A DNA stretch of 64,000 bases from Cryptomeria japonica (Eukaryota; Streptophyta; Pinopsida; Cupressales; Cupressaceae), in NCBI RefSeq assembly GCF_030272615.1, contig NC_081414.1, forward strand, positions 335,995,927-336,059,926. The letters run 5' to 3'. Position 1 is the stretch's first letter. Every line of letters begins with the position of its first letter. This document shows, one piece after another, positions 21,761-34,065 of the stretch. Position numbers and translations under genes: made by a program. Below the pieces are notes generated by a model. The model ran no database searches, was not told the DNA's origin, and saw nothing but the letters and a program-made list of their open reading frames with translations.

Positions 21761-24740
21761 ATATTTAAGTTTAGGGTCAAGTTATGGTTTAGAGTTCAAT
21801 CAAGTCTATATTAGAGATATTGTCAATGTGAGGGTTTTATTATGTTAAGGTTTTCATTATAGTTAGGGTTTGTATTTTTTTAATGTTGTTAAATGAATCA
21901 AAAATTAGTTTTAGAATAAATTTAAAACTAAAACTTAGATAACTTTCAATGATTAGAGTATGCTTTTAATGTTTATCAAATCCTAATGGTAATCCAACCA
22001 AAATATTAATTAAGGGTTTAACCTTTATGATATAATTTTAAAAATTTAAAAATTATATTGTTAGAATTAGCTTTAAGATTAGGTTAGGGTTGACATTCAA
22101 TTAGAGAGATTAGGTTTAGGGGTTAAGGTTATAGTTAATTAGAGTTTAGTTTGAAGGTAAGATAATAGGTAACTATTGTAGGATAATGTATTCATAACAC
22201 TTATAATAATTTTTTATAAAATATTAAAAGAATCTTTATTATTATGTACTTTTCTTATGAATATTTTGTTTCCTTATTTTAATATTTTTATGAAATAATT
22301 ACGTTGAAACTTTGTTCTAATAACATAAAGAAATTTTAAAATAGCTTAAACTCACTTTTAATTGAAATGATATTTTTACTATAAATTTAAAATATAGACA
22401 TTTTAAAATAATTTAAAGTTTCTTATATTTAAAATTGTCTTACACATAACCTTTATTCTAGCCCTAACCCTAATAGTTAATTAAGGCAAAATCTTAGTTG
22501 AATTCTTATCAAACCCTAATGTTAATAAAATCAAATACTTAATTAAGGGTTTAACCTTTATAAAATAATTTGAAACATCAATAAAAAAATTTTAAATTAT
22601 TTGAATAATAATAAAATTAACAAAGGTTGTATCAAAATATACTTTATTAATAAATATATTAGATTGAGAATAAATGAATATCATCAATAGTAATTTGATA
22701 TTTCTATTTTTTTCTTATACTTATTTATGTAATATGTAAATTATTATATATTTTAAAATAAAAGTTAAACTTATACTCTATAGGCATTAGTAAAATTTAA
22801 TTGATATTAAATTGTTAGAGTATGCTTTTAGTTGTGAAATTGAAAAAAGAAAAGAAATTAATCTAAATATATTAACAAAAATTTTATTCTACCCTTTTTG
22901 TTTTTGCATGAAAATCAATTCAAATTTTAAATTAAAATAAATTTATTTTTAAATGTTGTTAAATGAATCAACAATTAGTTTTAGAATAAATTTAAAACTA
23001 AAACTTATATAATTTAAATGATTAGAGCATACTTTTGAATTTTTATCAAACCCTAATGGTAATCAATCCAAAAAATCAATTAAGGGTTTAAACTTTTATG
23101 ATATAATTTGAAAAATTTTAAAACTATATGATTAGAGTTAACTTTAAGATTTAAGGTTATAGTTAGTTAGAGTTTAGTGTTAACTTAAGGCTATAAATAG
23201 GTAACTATTGTAGGATAATGCATTCATAACACTTATTGTCATTTTTTATAAAATATTACAAAAGTCTTTAATATTATGTACTTTTCTTATGAATATTGTT
23301 TTTCCTTATTTGAATTTTTTTATGAAACAATTACCATGAAACTTTGTTCTAATGAAATAAATACATTTTAAAATAGCTTCAAAATTTATTATAATTAAAA
23401 TATAGACATTTTAAAATAGTTAAAAGTTTCTTATCATTAAAATTATCTTACTCATAACCTTTATTCTAACCCTAACCATGACAATAAGAGTTTAACCTTT
23501 ATATAACTTTCAATTAGAGTAAGCTTTTATTCTAACATTGAAAAAGAAAAGAAATTAATTTAGACATATAATAAACATTTTTAAACATTTTTATTCTACG
23601 TTTTCTAATGAAATATTAAAATCTCAATACTCACTACTGCAACATATACAAAAATATAAAATGCAAAACCCTAAATTAAATACAACAAAACCAAACATTA
23701 TATAAAAACCTTAAATATTTTGAAAGTGATGATTACAATAGGCAAATGCACAAATCTATAATTCATATACTAGTCACTTGCAATCATGAGAATAATAATT
23801 CACAAATGAATAAATGCTAAAGAATCCCTCTGCAACCCCAATCATTATTAAAATGATGCATTGAAAATAAGATATCCATTTTTCATTTTTTAATTTCTTA
23901 CATTTTCTTTTTATCATTCTTAAGTAGATTAAACTTCTTTAAAACTACTCATTATAACTAAAACCTTCTAATGAAATCTTTATACCATAAACCAACCTTC
24001 TAATGTCAACTTAAATATACCTAAAATAGAGAATTTCCTTCCTCTCAATGAAATCTCCACACAGAGTTTGAAATGATTGATGATTTTTTTCTTTTCCAAA
24101 GATTATAGCTTGTTATCCTGTGTAAAAACAACATAATCTTCCAAAGAAATCTATATTGCCCACATATATATTGTGTTCATATACAATATATTCTCAATCA
24201 CATAAACCAAAAAACTAAATTGGAGAGGATTCTACAAGTAGATTTAAAGATCCAGTATCAAGTAGATGTAAAGATCTAGTATCCTTCTTGCCTGTACAAT
24301 GAGATCTTTTGAAATTCTAAGTTGAAAAACCTTCAAACTGCAATTTCAGCAAACCTGGAAACAAAATATAAATATATATATTAAATCGTTTCAACAAACC
24401 TACAATATGAAAATAGTATGAAATCTATAAAACAATATCAAATACCTCTATCTCACATTGAAACTGCACAATTGATCGCTTCTCTATCTGGAAATTACTT
24501 TTGCTTCCAATTCGAAGAATGGTGCATTACCATTTTTCCAACTTTTAATTATCGAATGGAGTGAAACTATCTCGTGACTATTTTGAAAACCAAATCTATT
24601 AATATATCAATTAATTTACATTCTATATTAATTAATTATTATTTTACGCCTTAAATAATTGAAAACCAAATGACCATCAAAATTATTGAAAACCCCCAAA
24701 TGTTAACGCATAAATTTGCTGCCATTGTAGAAGCCCCTTG
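21761..24740. repeat. AT-rich spacer containing a ~1.05 kb direct duplication
   Basis: The array fades into AT-rich DNA. Phrases repeat about 1.05-1.08 kb apart: TTAGTTTTAGAATAAATTTA at about 21905 and 22978, and GGTAACTATTGTAGGATAAT at about 22168 and 23201, each inside a longer diverged block (roughly 21880-22480 and 22960-23470). From 23640 to 24740 I see no repeat structure and no ORF of note. Confidence 0.7.
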
Positions 24741-25029
24741 GCTTAATTATTTATATAATTTAAATTATTTAATTAAGTATAATTTACTTTGACCTATTTA
24801 GTATAATTTAATAAAGTATAAATTTATTTATTTAGTTTCATCTAATGAATTTTATTACATTTAATTATATAATTTTAAGTTAATTAATTAAGTTTTGTTC
24901 TTGATTATTAATTAAGATTAATCTAATTAATTAATATTTATTTTATTGATTTATTTGATTTTAATGTAATTAATTAAAATTTTATGTGATTAAATATTTT
25001 AATTATAATAACTTAAATTTAATTTCATT

Positions 25030-25215
25030 TATTTAATAAAGTTTAATTGAATTTTTTTAATTAAGTTTAATTGAATTTTTTTAATTAAGTTTAATTGAAT
25101 TTTTTTAATTAAGTTTAATTGAATTTTTTTAATTAAGTTTAATTGAATTTTTTTAATTAAGTTTAATTGAATTTTTTTAATTAAGTTTAATTGAATTTTT
25201 TTAATTGATTTTTAT
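25030..25215. repeat. 24-bp minisatellite A, about 7 copies
   Basis: The unit is close to AATTTTTTTAATTAAGTTTA plus ATTG. It is repeated head to tail almost without change from about 25040 to 25205, with diverged copies continuing to about 25240 and again near 26080-26170. Confidence 0.85.
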
Positions 25216-25249
25216 TTGATTTTTTTAATTAAGTTTCATTGATTTCAAA

Positions 25250-25655
25250 TAATTCATTTTAATTTAAATTATTTAATAAAGTATAATTTAAATAATTTAA
25301 TAAAGCATAATTTAAACTATTTAATAAAGTATAATTTAAACTATTTAATAAAGTATAATATAAATTATTTAATAAAGTATAATTTAAATTATTTAATAAA
25401 GTATAATTTAAATTATTTAATAAAGTATAATTTAAACTCTTTAATAAAGTCTAATTTAAAGTATTTAATAAAGTGTAATTTAAACTATTTAATAAAGTAT
25501 AATTTAAACTATTTAATAAAGTATAATTTAAATTATTTAATAAACTATAATTTAATTCATTTAATAAAGTATAATTTAATTCATTTAATAAAGTATAATT
25601 TAAATTATTTAATAAAGTATAATTTAAATTATTTAATAAAGTATAATTTGCTTTG
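25250..25655. repeat. 24-bp minisatellite B, about 16 copies
   Basis: The unit is close to TTTAATAAAGTATAATTTAA plus ATTA. It is repeated head to tail with one or two changes per copy. A second block lies at about 26190-26352, directly before the LINE, and one to two copies follow the LINE at 32322-32365, so the LINE split this second block. Confidence 0.88.
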
Positions 25656-26372
25656 ACCTTTTTAGTATAATTTAATAAAGTTATATTTATTTAGTTTCAT
25701 CTTATGAATTTTATTACATTTTAATTTAATTAATTAAGTATTGTTCTTGATTATTAATTAAGATTAATCTAATTAATTAATATTGATTTTATTGATTTAT
25801 TTGATTTTAATGTATAATTTAAATTATTTAATAAAATATAATTTACTTTGACCTATTTAGTATAATTTAATAAAGTATAATTATATTTATTTAGTTTCAT
25901 CTAATGAATTTTATTACATTAGTATAATTTAATAAAGTATAATTATATTTATTTAGTTTCATCTATTGAATTTTATTACATTTAATTATATAATTTAAAG
26001 TTAATTAATTAAGTATTGTTCTTGAATATTAATTAAGATTAATCTAATTAATTAATATTGATTTTATTGATTTATTTGAATTTTTTTAATTAAGTTAAAT
26101 TGAATTTCTACAATTAAACTTTGAATATTTTTAATTAAGTTTTATTTGATTTTTTTAATTAAGTTTCATTGATTTAGAATAATTCATTTTAATTTATTTC
26201 ATTTAATAAAGTATAATTTAAATTATTTCATAAAGTATAATTTAAATCATTTAATAAAATATAATTTAAACTATTTAATAAAGTATAATTTAAACTATTT
26301 AATAAAGTATAATTTAAACTATTTAATAAAGTATAATTCAAATTATTTAATAGAGGTTCTCTTTCTAGGGCA

Positions 26373-28076
26373 ATGAAGGACGGCTCCAATTTTAGGGACA
26401 CAGGGCAATCCAAAATGGCTAATCTGGTGGCTCGCACAGACGAAGTACAAAATCTGGCTGTCGTTTTTTCCACCCCCGCAAACAGTGACAAGGTGGCACC
26501 TATTGCTGCTATGGCGATCTCTCAGGATGTGCGTTGCAATACTCAAACAGGAGATACTGCTGGTGTCACCAGAAGAAATGGTAACTTTGATGATTCGGCG
26601 AATGGACAAGGAATCAGGTGTGATCCACCCTTAATCCCAAACCCTAAATTTAATATGCCTTCTAATTTTTCAGATGTTTCAGTTCCCCGTAGCAGTAATG
26701 TGTCTGCTTCGAAATCAATTGATAACTCTGCTAATAATGTGCCTAGACCTAGTTCAAACCCTGGCAACAAGCCGAGATCCTTTCTGGAGGTGATTGCAAA
26801 TTCATCTCCTGCAATCACTTCTGGTGCTCGCTTCACCAAACGTACACAAGATGAAAACACAACAATCGGTAATCCTTCTGCATTTCATGTTACTCCTAAC
26901 CCTGAAATGTTAAATGAGATTATTAAGGAAAAAGAAAGATTAAGAAATACCGCCATCTTCTTCTCTGTGGTCGAAATTGATAAAGTGCCTGCTAGGAAAT
27001 TCTTAGATGACTGGTTTTATAATTATTGGAACTTAAAGCTTGGCTATCAAATTTCTTTTTGTAGGCAGATACAGAAAGGATTGTTTGTTGTGTTTTTTAT
27101 CAATAATGAATCTCAACACGCTGTGCTAAAAAAAGAATATTGGACAGTTGGAAACACCACATTCAGGGCTCTGGCTTGGAATGCGGAGGCTAACCTTGAT
27201 GAGGTGGTTGCTCTCTCAGCTCCAAGATGGGTTCTCATTAAACAAATTCCCCCTTTTTTGTGGCGTTTTATTCCTCAGTTGGTTGAACCCCTAGGAAAAT
27301 TCTTACGAATGGATGACTCTGCTCGTTTAGTCCCTCATTTAGATGCGAGAGTTCTTATTGCTTTGAAGCCTGGGCAGGATTTACCCAAAGAAATTAACAT
27401 TTCTATAGTTAATGAGCAGGTCTCCTGCCCTGTTGAAACCCTAGGAGGTTTGAACGCGTGTTTTTTATGTAGAAAAGAGGGGCATCTTAGGAAAGATTGC
27501 CCGATTATCAGAAATAAAACCCAAAAGAATACTAATCCTTTTAACCTCCCCATTTCTACCCAGTCAGTTCCCCCTTCCTCTGCTAAAACTAATCCTATGC
27601 CTTCCCCACTTGCCCCCTCACAATCTCCCCCCTCTCCGCTTCAAGCACCGTTCTCTCAAAATGTATCATTTACTAGCATAGTGGATACAGATGGTTTTCA
27701 AATTGTTACAAAAAAAAGGAAAAATCGGTCGAGTAAAAAAGACTCGACTCCAAATATGCCTTTTGTATCCCCTCCTTCTGCAGCTAATATGACTACTAAA
27801 GACAATACTAAACCCTCCATCCCCCCTCTATCTGCTTCTAAGGCTCCCACCAAACTCATTTCTTCAAAACAGAATCCCCCTGTGAAAGATTTTCAAGAGA
27901 TCTCGAATGATTTCATAGTTGAAGTCATTCCTGCAAACCCTGCTATTGTTAATAATCAGTCTTCGGTGTTGGAGGCTTCTTCCCCTTCTCTGTCTGATAA
28001 TGAGGATATCCTCACTACTAGAAGGAAAGGAAGACCTCCGGGATCCAAGAACAAAAACAAGAATAGTAAGAAGTAG
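26373..28076 (+). CDS. LINE ORF1, DUF4283-type nucleic-acid-binding protein
   Basis: An intact 567-codon frame. The N-terminal third is Ser/Asn-rich and low in complexity. A DUF4283-like domain covers about residues 185-300 (FFSVVEIDKVPARKF, FVVFFINNES). A single CX2CX4HX4C zinc knuckle follows near 365 (CFLCRKEGHLRKDC), then a Pro/Ser-rich region and a basic tail (RRKGRPPGSKNKNKNSKK). In plant L1 elements such proteins bind the element RNA during reverse transcription. ORF2 begins about 80 bp downstream on the same transcript. Its integrity contrasts with the damage in ORF2. Confidence 0.88.
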   Translation: MKDGSNFRDTGQSKMANLVARTDEVQNLAVVFSTPANSDKVAPIAAMAISQDVRCNTQTGDTAGVTRRNGNFDDSANGQGIRCDPPLIPNPKFNMPSNFSDVSVPRSSNVSASKSIDNSANNVPRPSSNPGNKPRSFLEVIANSSPAITSGARFTKRTQDENTTIGNPSAFHVTPNPEMLNEIIKEKERLRNTAIFFSVVEIDKVPARKFLDDWFYNYWNLKLGYQISFCRQIQKGLFVVFFINNESQHAVLKKEYWTVGNTTFRALAWNAEANLDEVVALSAPRWVLIKQIPPFLWRFIPQLVEPLGKFLRMDDSARLVPHLDARVLIALKPGQDLPKEINISIVNEQVSCPVETLGGLNACFLCRKEGHLRKDCPIIRNKTQKNTNPFNLPISTQSVPPSSAKTNPMPSPLAPSQSPPSPLQAPFSQNVSFTSIVDTDGFQIVTKKRKNRSSKKDSTPNMPFVSPPSAANMTTKDNTKPSIPPLSASKAPTKLISSKQNPPVKDFQEISNDFIVEVIPANPAIVNNQSSVLEASSPSLSDNEDILTTRRKGRPPGSKNKNKNSKK

Positions 28077-28156
28077 AATCAAGCTGACTCTGAGGATGTT
28101 TCTCCTATGGAGGACATCGTGGGTGTTGAGGCGTCTAATTCTCTAATTCTATCTCA

Positions 28157-31100
28157 ATGAATTGCGTCTCTTGGAATATTAGAGGACTGGAATGTCCTGA
28201 TAGAAAGTTTGTTATTAAGAATTTTCTCAGCTCTCGAATTAATATTGATATGATTATGCTACAAGAAATTAAGTCTACTGGATTCAATCTCGAATCCAAT
28301 CTTAATTTTATCTGGAGAGATGTTATCAAATTCTCCACTAATCACCCTTAGGGTAGAGGGGGAGTGGCGATTTTACTCAGCCCCAAATGGGGACCTAAAA
28401 TTAAAAGTTTCGGTTTTTCACCTTGTAATAGAGCTATTTGGTTGATCTTTAATCATAATGATATGGATTTTGGTATATGTTCTGTTTATGCTGCCAATGA
28501 TTATATGGAAAGGAGTATGTTTTGGTCTTGGCTTAGCTTGCTTCCTGACATTCCCTAGATGTTTGGAGGTGATTTCAATATGATTGAGAATCAAGAAGAT
28601 AAACTAGGAGGTCTCCCTTTCTCTTGGAAAGACAGGAAAGACTTACCTGGAATAACTTTAAAAGGACTAAATCCCTTTTTGATCCTTTAAGGGGAAGCAA
28701 GAATAATAACCCTGGCCTCTGGTTTACTTGGTGTAATTTTCAGAAGGGTCAGTATAGAATCTACTCTAGACTTGATAGATTCTATCTTAATAGCAATTTC
28801 TTTTCTGTGATTCCGGATAAGAATAATAACTTGGTGCTTGTCTCCCCTACCACTCTTTCAGATCACCACCTTATTTCTATATCTCTTAATCTCGGCTGCT
28901 CACCTATTTATAGCAATCATTCTAACCGTAAATTCATTCTCAACACTAGCCTTCTGGAGGATAATGACATTCTTGCTGCCATTTCCATTATTAGACTCAT
29001 CAATGAGTCTCATTTTCCCTCTTTATCCTATATCCGTAGGTGGAGTCTAGATGTCTCTGCCTGGCAGAACTTTTTAAGAACTATTGGTCAAAAGAAGGCC
29101 AAAGATTATAGATTTAAGGAATCCTGGCTTAATGATAATCTTTATAATGCTGAAATTGATATCCAAAATAACCCGGATGATCCTTATCTCTGTCACCAGC
29201 TTGCCCATGCTAAGAATGCTCTCAGAAAACATCAACATCAAAAAGCTCTAGGGGCAAGAATTCGTTCAAGAGCCCATTGGTTACATTATGGAGATAGAGG
29301 TAGTAAATTTTTCTTTAATCTTATTAAACATAAGCAAGCTAAGGAATCTATTGATAAACTGCTTATTGACAATCAATTGATTACTGATATTGATATTATC
29401 AAGAGTGAATTTGCTGAATTTTATAAAAATCTTTTTACTTCGGAGGATTCTCAGGAGGCTAGGGCCCTTAGAGATCAATGTATGAATCTTATTCCTAAAA
29501 GGATCTCGGCTGAGGATGCTTCTATTCTTGAGCAACCCTTGTCTCTTGAGGAAATTGAGAAATCTATCAATTCCCTTAATAATGATAGAGCTCCTGGGCC
29601 TGATGGGCTACCTGCGGAATTCTACAAGGCTAATAGTAAATGGATTAGCAAAGTCTTAATTAATATTTATAATGAAGCCATCGATACTGGAACCCTGGGT
29701 AGGGATATTAATTCTGGTATCATTAAACTCATCCCTAAGGAGGGTGATAAATCCCTTATTAAGAATTGGAGGCCTATAACTCTTTTAAATGTTTCTTATA
29801 AAATTTTGGCTAAGATTATGTCAACTAGGCTTGAAGCCATTCTCCCCAAATTTGTTTGCCCTACCCAAACTGGATTTGTGAAGGGTAGATATATATTAGA
29901 GAATCTTATTACTAGTTGGGAAGCTCTTAATTGGGCTAAGCATACTAATCAAAATGTTTCTATGTTTTTACTGGATTTTGAGAAGGCTTATGACAAAATT
30001 GAATGGAATTTTATTAATATGATGCTCGAGGCTTTTGGTTTCCCATCCTTCTTTTGTGGTATTGTGAAAATGCTTCTCAAGGATGCTCATGCTCAAATTG
30101 ATGTTAACAGATCCCTGTCTACCATCTTCCCTTTGGGAAGATCGATTAGACAAGGGTGCCCTCTTGCTCCCGCTCTTTTTGTTATTGCTTCTGAAGCTCT
30201 TTTTTATATTCTTAGGGACAACACTTTATCCCCTGCTGTTAAAGGCATCATCCTTCCTAATAATAAGGAAATTATAAACTGTCAGTTTGCTGATGATACT
30301 TCTCTGTTTCATGAAGCCTCTGAAGAGAATTTTGTTGCCATGATCAATAAACTTAATTTCTTCTGTAAAATTTTTGGAGCTAGATTATCCCATGCCAAAT
30401 CTATTTGTCTTGGTTGGGATGATCAACCTCCTGTATGGTTTAGTAAATTTGATTTCCAATGGGGTGGCCCCTCTAAAGTTGTCAGATATTTGGGTATCCC
30501 CTTTTCTGTTAATCCCTCTTTAAAAGAGATGTGGGGTTGGGTCAAGGATAAGATCCATAATAAGCTGAACAAGTGGCACAATAGGTCTCTATCTCTTGCT
30601 GGAAGAATCCAAGTTTGCCAAAAAATTATGTCTTCTTACAACATATATTATGCCTCTACTTGGATGTTTAATGACTACCAAGTTTTGGAAATCCAGAAAG
30701 CTATTAGAAATTATCTCTGGTCTGATGGGAAGGGAAATAAAAAGCTGCACTCTGTCAATTGGAAATGGTGTCATGTTGATAAGCTCCTTGGGGGCCTAGG
30801 GTTGAAAGATCTAAGACTTTGCGGTCTTGCTTTGGCCTCCAAATGGATCTTTCATGCCTTAGAGGGAGATGATCCTTGGAAAGTTTTGATTCGTAATAAT
30901 ATTGAGAGGGGATGTCCTAAAAATGCTAAATTCTGGAAAAATCTTCCTCTCATTGATCTCATTTGTGGTGAATTTCCTATTATAGTTCAAGGCTCGACGG
31001 TTTTTAAATCCATCTGGAAAGCCTGGAACCATGTTAGGAAATTCATCACTAACAAAGACTTCTATGATAATAAAACCCTCCATGGTGAAAGATCCATTTG

Positions 31101-32172
31101 GTGGAACCTTAAGCTTGGTAATAAACCCCTTGCTCTTACCCAAGGGTGCTCGGCTAAGTATTGGGCTAACCTTGGAATCAAGCAATTCATTGATATCTTT
31201 GAAATGGACAGACTTATCCCTTGGGATGAATTAAAGAATAAATTTAAGCTTCCTAATTCTCATAAAAAGACTTATAGTATGATTGTTAAAGCTAGTAAAG
31301 ACTTTCCTACCCTATGTCATGTGGACTCTAATAGTTATTTGAAGATAAAATGGCCTGATGGTATCACCATCTCCAAACTTAAAGCCAAGAATATTTATTC
31401 TGTTTTAAATTATAATGTTGACATCATCAATCATATTAACAATATTTGGAATATTGATTTGGATATTTCTTCTTGGAAGAAAGTTTTTAATTATCTTTGG
31501 AAAATTTCTATTGATCCTAAAATTAAATATTTTAAATGGTTACTTATTCTCAATAAGCTGCCTATTAGGAACTCTTTCTCTGATATTAACTATTGCGGCA
31601 TTTGCAGAACCCCGGAAACGGGGAAGCATATCTTCTTTGAGTGTAGTTTTTCCAAAGAGATTTGGTTAATGTTTGGTATTTCTATCCCTTCTAATTTCAA
31701 TTTTTTTGAAGTTATTACTGGTTTTATATCTAAAGCTAGAAAAGATGTTAATATGTTTTGGGATATTACCTCATCTAACATTTTATGGCAAATTTGGAAG
31801 TGTAGAAATGAAGAAAGATTTCAAAATATCCCTAGAATGCTTACTGAGTCTTTTCGAAGTCTCACATACTTTAAAAAAATTTCGCAGATTCAGATGACCA
31901 TGAAAATCAACAAGGCTAAATTCAAAAGGCTGCTCAAGGATGGTCATGCTACCTTTTTTACAAATGAGGTTAAAAATGGATATTTCTGGAGGCTACACCT
32001 GGATAATATACATGCTTTCAATCAAACCTTCAGCAGAATTAGCAAGGAGATTAAAAGAAGACCTCACAATGCTAATAGTGAGATGGTTTACACACTGAAA
32101 CAAATCCAAGATCAGAAAAGCATGGTATGGACGGATGGCTCCATGGGATGGGTGGCTTGGGTGGACACCTGA
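28157..32172 (+). pseudogene. LINE ORF2, endonuclease-reverse transcriptase (damaged)
   Basis: The endonuclease part starts at 28157 (NCVSWNIRG, MLQEIKS, GGDFNMIE, and SDHHLI further on). It is interrupted by TAG at 28349-28351 and TAG at 28556-28558, both where a Trp is usual (TGG to TAG), and by a frameshift near 28620-28640. From 28624 a 1182-codon frame is open. It has RT boxes (APGPDGLPAEF, LLDFEKAYDKIEW, QGCPLAPALF) with the catalytic box FADDTSLF in place of the more common YADD, then a thumb region and a zf-RVT domain (CGICRTPETGKHIFFEC). The end, VWTDGS, looks like the start of an RNase H, but the frame stops about ten codons later. The enzyme would nick target DNA and copy the LINE RNA; this copy cannot make the full protein. 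Confidence 0.88.
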
Positions 32173-32335
32173 GATGAAGTGCTTTACTAGGTGTCTTGGT
32201 TTATGATTTTCTCCTGTTGATTCGTTGTATATACTTCATTTTTGATGGTGTGAGGCTTGGCCTCTGAACTCTGATACTCTGTGATCTCTTGTATTTTTTA
32301 TCTCCTTATTTCTAATACAAAAAATTATTTAATAA

Positions 32336-33289
32336 AGTATAATTTAAATTATTTAATAGAGTATAATTTACTTTGCTCTATTTAGTATAATTTAATAAAG
32401 TATAATTATATTTATTTAGTTTCATCTAATGAATTTTATTACATTTAATTATTTAATTTTAAGTTAATTTATTAAGTATTGTTCTTGATTATTAATTAAG
32501 ATTAATCTAATTAATTAATATTTATTTATTTGATTTTAGTGTAATTAATTAAGTATTATTATTCATTATTAAGTAATTTTAATTTAACTAAAAAAATGAG
32601 TTAATTACATTAAAATAATTTAATTAAGTTTAATTAGGTTTAATTAAATTTATTCACTTAAGTAGTTTTTATTTATTTTCGTTTAATCTATTAAAGATAA
32701 ATTAATTAAGTTTAGTTAATTTATAAAACTTCCATTAGATTAATTTCGGTTAATCTATTAAAGATAATTTAAATTAACTTTAGTTAATTTAAATTCAAAA
32801 TTAATTTAATAGTTTAATTAGTTTAATGAAGTTCAACCTAATTACTTTAGTTTAATCTTAGTTCAAAATTAATTTAATAGTTTATTTATTAAGTTCGTTA
32901 TCATTTATTTATTTATTTATCTACTAAGCAACGCATACACTCACTAGTATGTAGTTAAATCATGGGAAACAAGGCAACCCCGTTTTACTCAGTTTAGCTT
33001 GTCCATATTAACGAAAGCCTACATATCCATCAAATTATTTCAAGATATCAAATTTTCTTATAGCAGTTAATCAGTATATAAAATAATCTAAAACAAAAAA
33101 AAACATTAACCAATATACTAGACAATTATTTATTGATTTATAACATTAAATCTACTTCAAGATTACTATAAATTCTACTATTTTTCAAGGCTAACCTTAT
33201 GCTATTTCCAAAAGAAAAAGGCCGATAGTGTAGATAAGGTAATTATTCGATCAATTAATTACTTGTAAACCATTTGCTGCCATAGATGG
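32336..33289. other. AT-rich spacer, no gene seen
   Basis: It begins with one or two copies of minisatellite B and a copy of the ~200-bp dispersed repeat (about 32345-32540). Tracts of TTAATTTAATTAAG-like phrases run to about 32930, then mixed AT-rich DNA. No ORF of interest. Confidence 0.6.
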
Positions 33290-33790
33290 GGACAGAGAGT
33301 GGAGGGAGCGAAAGGAAGACTAGGGCTTCAGATGGCGATGGAATTCCAGAAGATGGGGGGATTCTGATGTAGATGAAGATGAAGCGGTAAGGGGCTTTTC
33401 TCCTGGCTTAGCGAGTTTGCTTTGGCTGGCCTCAGTTTATGTCACAGTGTACTGCCCTTAGAACGAGGATTTGTGTTGGTTTGGAGATCCCCTGTTTCAG
33501 GTGACACTCCGGAATGTCTGTTCTCACTTCCACGGTGTTGGCTTTGCGTTTGTGGGTACGGGATGGAGCGGCCAATGGATCTTGGCATTCCAGCTGAGTA
33601 TTGCTTGCCCCCTGTTTTCCTATTGCTCACAGCAGCTAGGGGATTTGGAATTTTGCTTTCTGGTGTGCTCTGTGAGTACTTGACTAAGTGTTTGATATCT
33701 AGACATACATTCCTCAAGTGTTATAATGTGAACACTTATTAGTCTATAGTCACCCTAGGATAATTCCATTATAGCACATGTTCTGTCTTG
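33290..33790. other. Unassigned higher-complexity segment
   Basis: Base composition is more balanced than the surroundings. A 106-codon plus frame (33422-33742) and an overlapping 91-codon minus frame (33442-33717) are both open, and I recognise neither. It lies just upstream of the NB-ARC relic and could be a remnant of a host gene or of an unknown element. No function is proposed. Confidence 0.3.
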
Positions 33791-34065
33791 AAATAAGAAA
33801 AGGTCACAATTTTATTTTATCACTTGGAAGGATGTATGGGTAGAAAAACTCCATAGATCTTGGGTTTATTCATGCATATGTCAAATTCATGCTCTATGGT
33901 AACATTTCCCCACATTAGTTCTATTGCTTGACTATATGTGTAGTACACCGATGGGTTAAGAGACCCATGGACATCTAGTTTTGCGTATGTGCTAAAATAA
34001 AACTTATTTCCATGAGAATAAGATCTTAAGGAAAAATTCATCCAGCCAAGGGAAATTTAGGGGAT

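Larger units (their letters stand above)
24780..26070. repeat. Dispersed ~200-bp AT-rich repeat, several copies
   Basis: A block containing TTTAGTTTCATCTAATGAAT, then TTGTTCTTGATTATTAATTAAG and TAATCTAATTAATTAATATT, occurs near 24780-24970, 25640-25815 and 25840-26070. Another copy lies beyond the LINE at about 32345-32540. Copies differ by small indels. It may be a satellite or remains of an LTR; no coding capacity. Confidence 0.7.
26353..32321 (+). mobile_element. Near full-length L1-type plant LINE
   Basis: The element has ORF1 (DUF4283 with CCHC knuckle) and ORF2 (endonuclease, RT, zf-RVT) in the usual order. AAATTATTTAATA occurs at 26340-26352 just before it and at 32322-32334 just after it, consistent with a 13-bp target duplication. 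The same phrase belongs to minisatellite B, so it is not independent proof. The 3' end (about 32290-32321) has TTGTATTT followed by TAATACAAAAA, a short hairpin and A-run. The 5' UTR is only about 20 bp, so the 5' end may be slightly truncated. Confidence 0.85.

Noticed and set aside
24780-25655. CRISPR-like array in the AT-rich minisatellites
   Set aside because: Units are head-to-tail without unique spacers, in a plant genome.
32100-32172. RNase H domain at the end of LINE ORF2 (VWTDGS)
   Set aside because: Only the first motif is present before the stop; too little to call a domain.
33422-33742. 106-codon plus ORF as a host gene
   Set aside because: Open in both strands, no motif; kept only as an unassigned segment.
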